From NCBI GenBank assembly GCA_034430115.1, contig DAOUFG010000067.1, positions 1 through 61,492 of the forward strand: a stretch of DNA of 61,492 bases. Direction: 5' to 3'. Below the pieces are notes generated by a model. The model saw only the letters and a program-made list of their open reading frames with translations, was not told the origin of the DNA and did not search any database. The position numbers and the translations under genes are program-made. The stretch comes from CAIXPS01 sp034430115 (GTDB taxonomy: Bacteria; Chloroflexota; Anaerolineae; J036; Brachytrichaceae). Every line of letters starts with the position of its first letter. The first letter of the stretch is position 1. Positions 58,934 through 61,492 of this stretch are shown piece by piece.

Positions 58934-60880
58934 ATGTTAGGATCAAAGTACTGGCGTGCAGCAAGTGTTCTTGTTGCCGGTAGTATGGTGTTGGCGGCCT
59001 GTGGGAACGCGACGCCGCAGGTAGTCAAAGAGACGGTCGTCGTTAACCAGACATCCATCGCGACGGTGGAAGTGACAAAGGAAGTAGAGGTCACCGCCGC
59101 CCCAGAAGCGACCCCTGAACCGACCGCGGTCCCCGAAGCGCAACAGACGGATACAGTTGTTGTTGGTCAGCAGCAAGAGCCCAGCACGCTGCACCCCAAC
59201 ATCGCCGCTGAGTCGGCCAAGACCTATATTTTGGCTCCTGTATTCGTCGGCTGCATGGGCCAGGACAACAGCCAGCCCCCGCAATGGATCCCGCTTGGTT
59301 GCGAGCAGGTGCCCACGATTGAGAATGGCGGCGCCGCATTGGTTGGCGAAGGCGCAGACCAGCACCTGGAGGTCACCTACACGATTAAGTCCGGTTGGCG
59401 CTGGACGGATGGGCAACCCGTTAAGGCTTCCGACGTGGTGTATACCTGGAAGCTGTTGATGGACCCTGACTTTGAAATCGCAGATCGCTCCGCATTGGAG
59501 AAGGTTTACGACGTCTCCGCTGTGAACGACAGCACGGTTCTGGTGAAGGCGATGAGCGAAGCCCAGGCCAAACAAGCTGCCGCCGGCACTTTGACTGGTA
59601 ATGTGGCATTCGATAAACTAAAGGACGACTATGTGGCCCAGGCTTACGATAAGCAGAACGGCCCGGTCGTTGACCCGGTTTATTGGTTCGCCTTGTTCCC
59701 TGGCTGGTTGCCCGAGCACATCCTGAGCAGCATCCCCGCCAAAGATCAGGCCGCGAGCGACTTCGCTAAGAAGCCCGTCGGTGATGGCCCCTACGTGGTG
59801 ACTGACTGGAAGGAAGGTCAGGAAATCGACCTGGACGCCAGCGATCAGCCTTTCCCGCTGGGTGAGCCCAAGATCAAGCACATCATCTTCCGCTTCATTT
59901 CCGGCGGCGCCGGCCCCGTCATCGCTGCGCTGCAAAACGGTGAAGTTGATATCGTGCCCGGCAACGTTGGTGGCTTGAGCACTTCCAACGCGCCCGATAT
60001 CGAGTCCGTGGTGAGTGGTGGCCTGTACAACGTGCTGTGGAACACCGGTTATTCCTGGGAGCACATCGACATCAACGTCGAGAAGGCCCCGCTGAATGAT
60101 GTGAAGGTGCGCCAGGCCATGTTCTATGCCATCGATAAGAAGTCCATCATCGATGCGCTCTATAACGGCAAGAACGAAGCCATCGACCTGCCCGGCCCGA
60201 CGACGGCGCAGAACTCGTGGGGTTACACCGATAACTACACGAAGTACACCTATGACCCCGACAAGGCCAAGGCCCTGTTGCAGGAGGACGGCTGGGACTG
60301 CTCCAGCACCCCTTGCACCAAGAAGGATGCCAGCGGCAACACAGTCAAGTTGAGCTTCTCGCTGCAAACCACGACCCGCTCCGACCGCATTCAGTTGGCG
60401 CAGGTGATTCAGCGTCAGTGGGCGGCAGTTGGTATCGACGCCAACCTGCAGTTCCTCGAGTCGCGCAACTTCTTCGCCGCGGCATCGGCCGGCGGCCCGC
60501 TCAATAGCGGCAGCTACAACACCGGTATTTACACCTGGTCTGGTAGTGATGACCCGCAGTTCTATGGTCTGTACGGCTGTTCGAACATCCCCTCCAAGGA
60601 GAATAACTGGTCCGGTCAGAACACACCGCGCTGGTGCAACCAGGAAGCTTCTGACGCGCTGAAGCAGTCTGAGCAAACCATCACCGCGCTGTCGCGCGAC
60701 GAACGCAAGCCGCTGATTGAGAAGTTCTTCCAGGCCTTCTCCAACGACGTTCCGGTGATCCCGCTGCACGCCGCGACGGAGCCGTATGTCTATCGCACTG
60801 GTCTCAAGAACTTTAAGCCCGGTCTCACTCAATACTCCGTGTTCTCCTGGAATGCCTGGGAATGGGAGCTTTCTAAGTAG
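58934..60880 (+). CDS. peptide/nickel-type ABC transporter substrate-binding lipoprotein
   Basis: 648 residues; ATG has AGGAGGAAG just upstream, a strong site. The signal peptide ends in the lipobox VLAACGN, followed by a Val/Thr/Glu/Pro-rich linker of about 40 residues typical of Gram-positive-like lipoproteins. The family 5 extracellular binding-protein domain then shows VVVGQQQEPSTLHP, WTDGQPVKASDVVYTW, and a closing domain with VKVRQAMFYAIDKKSII. Ligands may be oligopeptides or other compounds. A Cys pair (GCMGQDN...LGCEQ) may form a disulfide. It leads an operon with a DppB-like permease. Confidence 0.92.
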   Translation: MLGSKYWRAASVLVAGSMVLAACGNATPQVVKETVVVNQTSIATVEVTKEVEVTAAPEATPEPTAVPEAQQTDTVVVGQQQEPSTLHPNIAAESAKTYILAPVFVGCMGQDNSQPPQWIPLGCEQVPTIENGGAALVGEGADQHLEVTYTIKSGWRWTDGQPVKASDVVYTWKLLMDPDFEIADRSALEKVYDVSAVNDSTVLVKAMSEAQAKQAAAGTLTGNVAFDKLKDDYVAQAYDKQNGPVVDPVYWFALFPGWLPEHILSSIPAKDQAASDFAKKPVGDGPYVVTDWKEGQEIDLDASDQPFPLGEPKIKHIIFRFISGGAGPVIAALQNGEVDIVPGNVGGLSTSNAPDIESVVSGGLYNVLWNTGYSWEHIDINVEKAPLNDVKVRQAMFYAIDKKSIIDALYNGKNEAIDLPGPTTAQNSWGYTDNYTKYTYDPDKAKALLQEDGWDCSSTPCTKKDASGNTVKLSFSLQTTTRSDRIQLAQVIQRQWAAVGIDANLQFLESRNFFAAASAGGPLNSGSYNTGIYTWSGSDDPQFYGLYGCSNIPSKENNWSGQNTPRWCNQEASDALKQSEQTITALSRDERKPLIEKFFQAFSNDVPVIPLHAATEPYVYRTGLKNFKPGLTQYSVFSWNAWEWELSK

Positions 60881-60937
60881 GACCCCGTTGACAGTAGGCC
60901 TTTGAGCCTTTGTACAACGAAGGCGTAAAGGGTATGC

Positions 60938-60972
60938 ATGGGCGAGGGCGTTAATAATGTCCTCGCCCATCG
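60938..60972 (+). terminator. hairpin between binding protein and permease genes
   Basis: ATGGGCGAGG (60938-60947) pairs with CCTCGCCCAT (60961-60970), followed by CGTTTATAC. In such operons a hairpin here often gives more binding protein than permease by partial termination or mRNA protection. Confidence 0.65.
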
Positions 60973-61004
60973 TTTATACTTGGTTACAGTGAGATGAAGT
61001 ACGC

Positions 61005-61492
61005 ATGAGTAGATATATCCTCCGGCGCGTGGTCCAGTCGTTCGTTCTGCTGCTATTCATATCCATGTTGTTGTATTTAATACTCAACCTGGTGCCCGGC
61101 GGCCCCTTTGACTCGTTGAAGAGCGCTAACCCTCGCATGACACAATCCATGATTGACCGGTTAAACTCGCTCTTGGACTTGGACAAACCGTTACTGCCGG
61201 GCGAGTATTGCCCTGTGGTGGGCGGTGTACAGCAAGATTGCCGGATTGACCCAGGCCGTTACTTGCGCTGGCTCGCGAAGGTTGCGGAGGGTGATTTCGG
61301 TAAGTCGTGGACCATGAAGACGGGCTCTGACGTCTTGACCTTAATCGGCGGACGCGTTGGATATACCCTCTTACTGATGGCGCTATCCACCTTCCTCGCA
61401 ATCATCATTGCCGTCCCAATTGGCATTTATTCGGCGGTCCATCAATACTCTAAGACGGATTATGTCGTTACGGCGGTTGCTTTCTTCGGCCA
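61005..61492 (+). CDS. ABC transporter permease, DppB/OppB-like (3' end outside window)
   Basis: 162 complete codons are visible. It starts MSRYILRRVVQSFVLLLFIS, the usual first helix of DppB-type permeases, then LVPGGPFD, an outer loop with LLDLDKPLL, RYLRWL, EGDFGKSW, and the next helices VGYTLLLMALSTFLAIIIAVPIGIYSAV. The loop carries a short extra segment with two Cys (YCPVVGGVQQDC). It would form the membrane channel of the transporter with a DppC-like partner expected beyond the window. Confidence 0.92.
   Translation, partial: MSRYILRRVVQSFVLLLFISMLLYLILNLVPGGPFDSLKSANPRMTQSMIDRLNSLLDLDKPLLPGEYCPVVGGVQQDCRIDPGRYLRWLAKVAEGDFGKSWTMKTGSDVLTLIGGRVGYTLLLMALSTFLAIIIAVPIGIYSAVHQYSKTDYVVTAVAFFG

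Noticed and set aside
58792..58983. 63-codon frame starting at GTG and running into the ABC binding-protein gene
   Set aside because: It overlaps the signal-peptide coding part of the binding protein in another frame and has no ribosome site; Cys-rich end is accidental.
59618..60970. 450-codon open frame on the minus strand opposite the ABC binding protein
   Set aside because: The plus strand encodes a lipoprotein with strong ribosome site and family 5 motifs. The antisense frame is a composition artefact.

Overview
The window looks like a chromosomal segment of a Chloroflexota bacterium, probably of the Anaerolineae/Caldilineae type. The assignment is inferred from gene content: a LysW-carrier lysine pathway, a complete division and cell-wall (dcw) cluster, a B12-dependent class II ribonucleotide reductase with NrdR, SpoVS, and many secreted peptidases and lipoproteins. 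There is no rRNA to prove it. I see no rRNA, tRNA, CRISPR array, transposase or prophage.

Positions 1-8.5 kb (minus strand) hold an alpha-aminoadipate (AAA) lysine operon: lysW, lysX, lysY, a GT-C glycosyltransferase, lysZ, lysJ, lysK and a homocitrate synthase cut by the window edge. LysW carries the intermediate on its C-terminal glutamate, LysX attaches aminoadipate, LysZ, LysY and LysJ convert it to LysW-lysine, and LysK releases lysine. The operon has what looks like a complete ribosome-mediated attenuator: a consensus promoter, a nearly leaderless 19-codon peptide with five Lys codons, alternative hairpins, and an intrinsic terminator just before lysW. This is the most striking find in the window.

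Positions 8.5-18.7 kb form a secretome island: an emfourin-like lipoprotein convergent with an M4 metallopeptidase, a classical subtilase, a divergent subtilase with Glu in place of the catalytic His, and a GH5-like lipoprotein. Positions 18.8-28.9 kb are mixed housekeeping and membrane genes: a DUF2085 protein, an orphan NuoL/M/N-like protein, YtxH and DUF948-like proteins, a YugP-like zinc peptidase, an isoprenylcysteine methyltransferase-like protein, uridine phosphorylase, spoVS, ribokinase and a Gln-rich membrane protein.

Positions 29.3-46.7 kb are the dcw cluster on the plus strand: mraZ-rsmH-ftsL-ftsI-murF-mraY-murD-ftsW-murG-cvpA-like-murC-murB-ddl-ftsQ-ftsA-ftsZ. murE is missing from its usual place, a candidate MraZ operator precedes mraZ, ftsW overlaps murG out of frame by 221 bp, and ftsZ has its own promoter.

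Positions 46.9-61.5 kb contain a phosphotransferase, nrdR with candidate NrdR boxes, a nrdJ interrupted by a 364-residue LAGLIDADG intein exactly at the predicted radical cysteine, a GyrA-propeller-like protein, a YegD-like Hsp70, an aldo/keto reductase with Fe-S motifs, thioredoxin, and the start of a peptide-type ABC transporter. Short palindromic repeats lie directly after the stop codons of lysK, nrdJ and the aldo/keto reductase.
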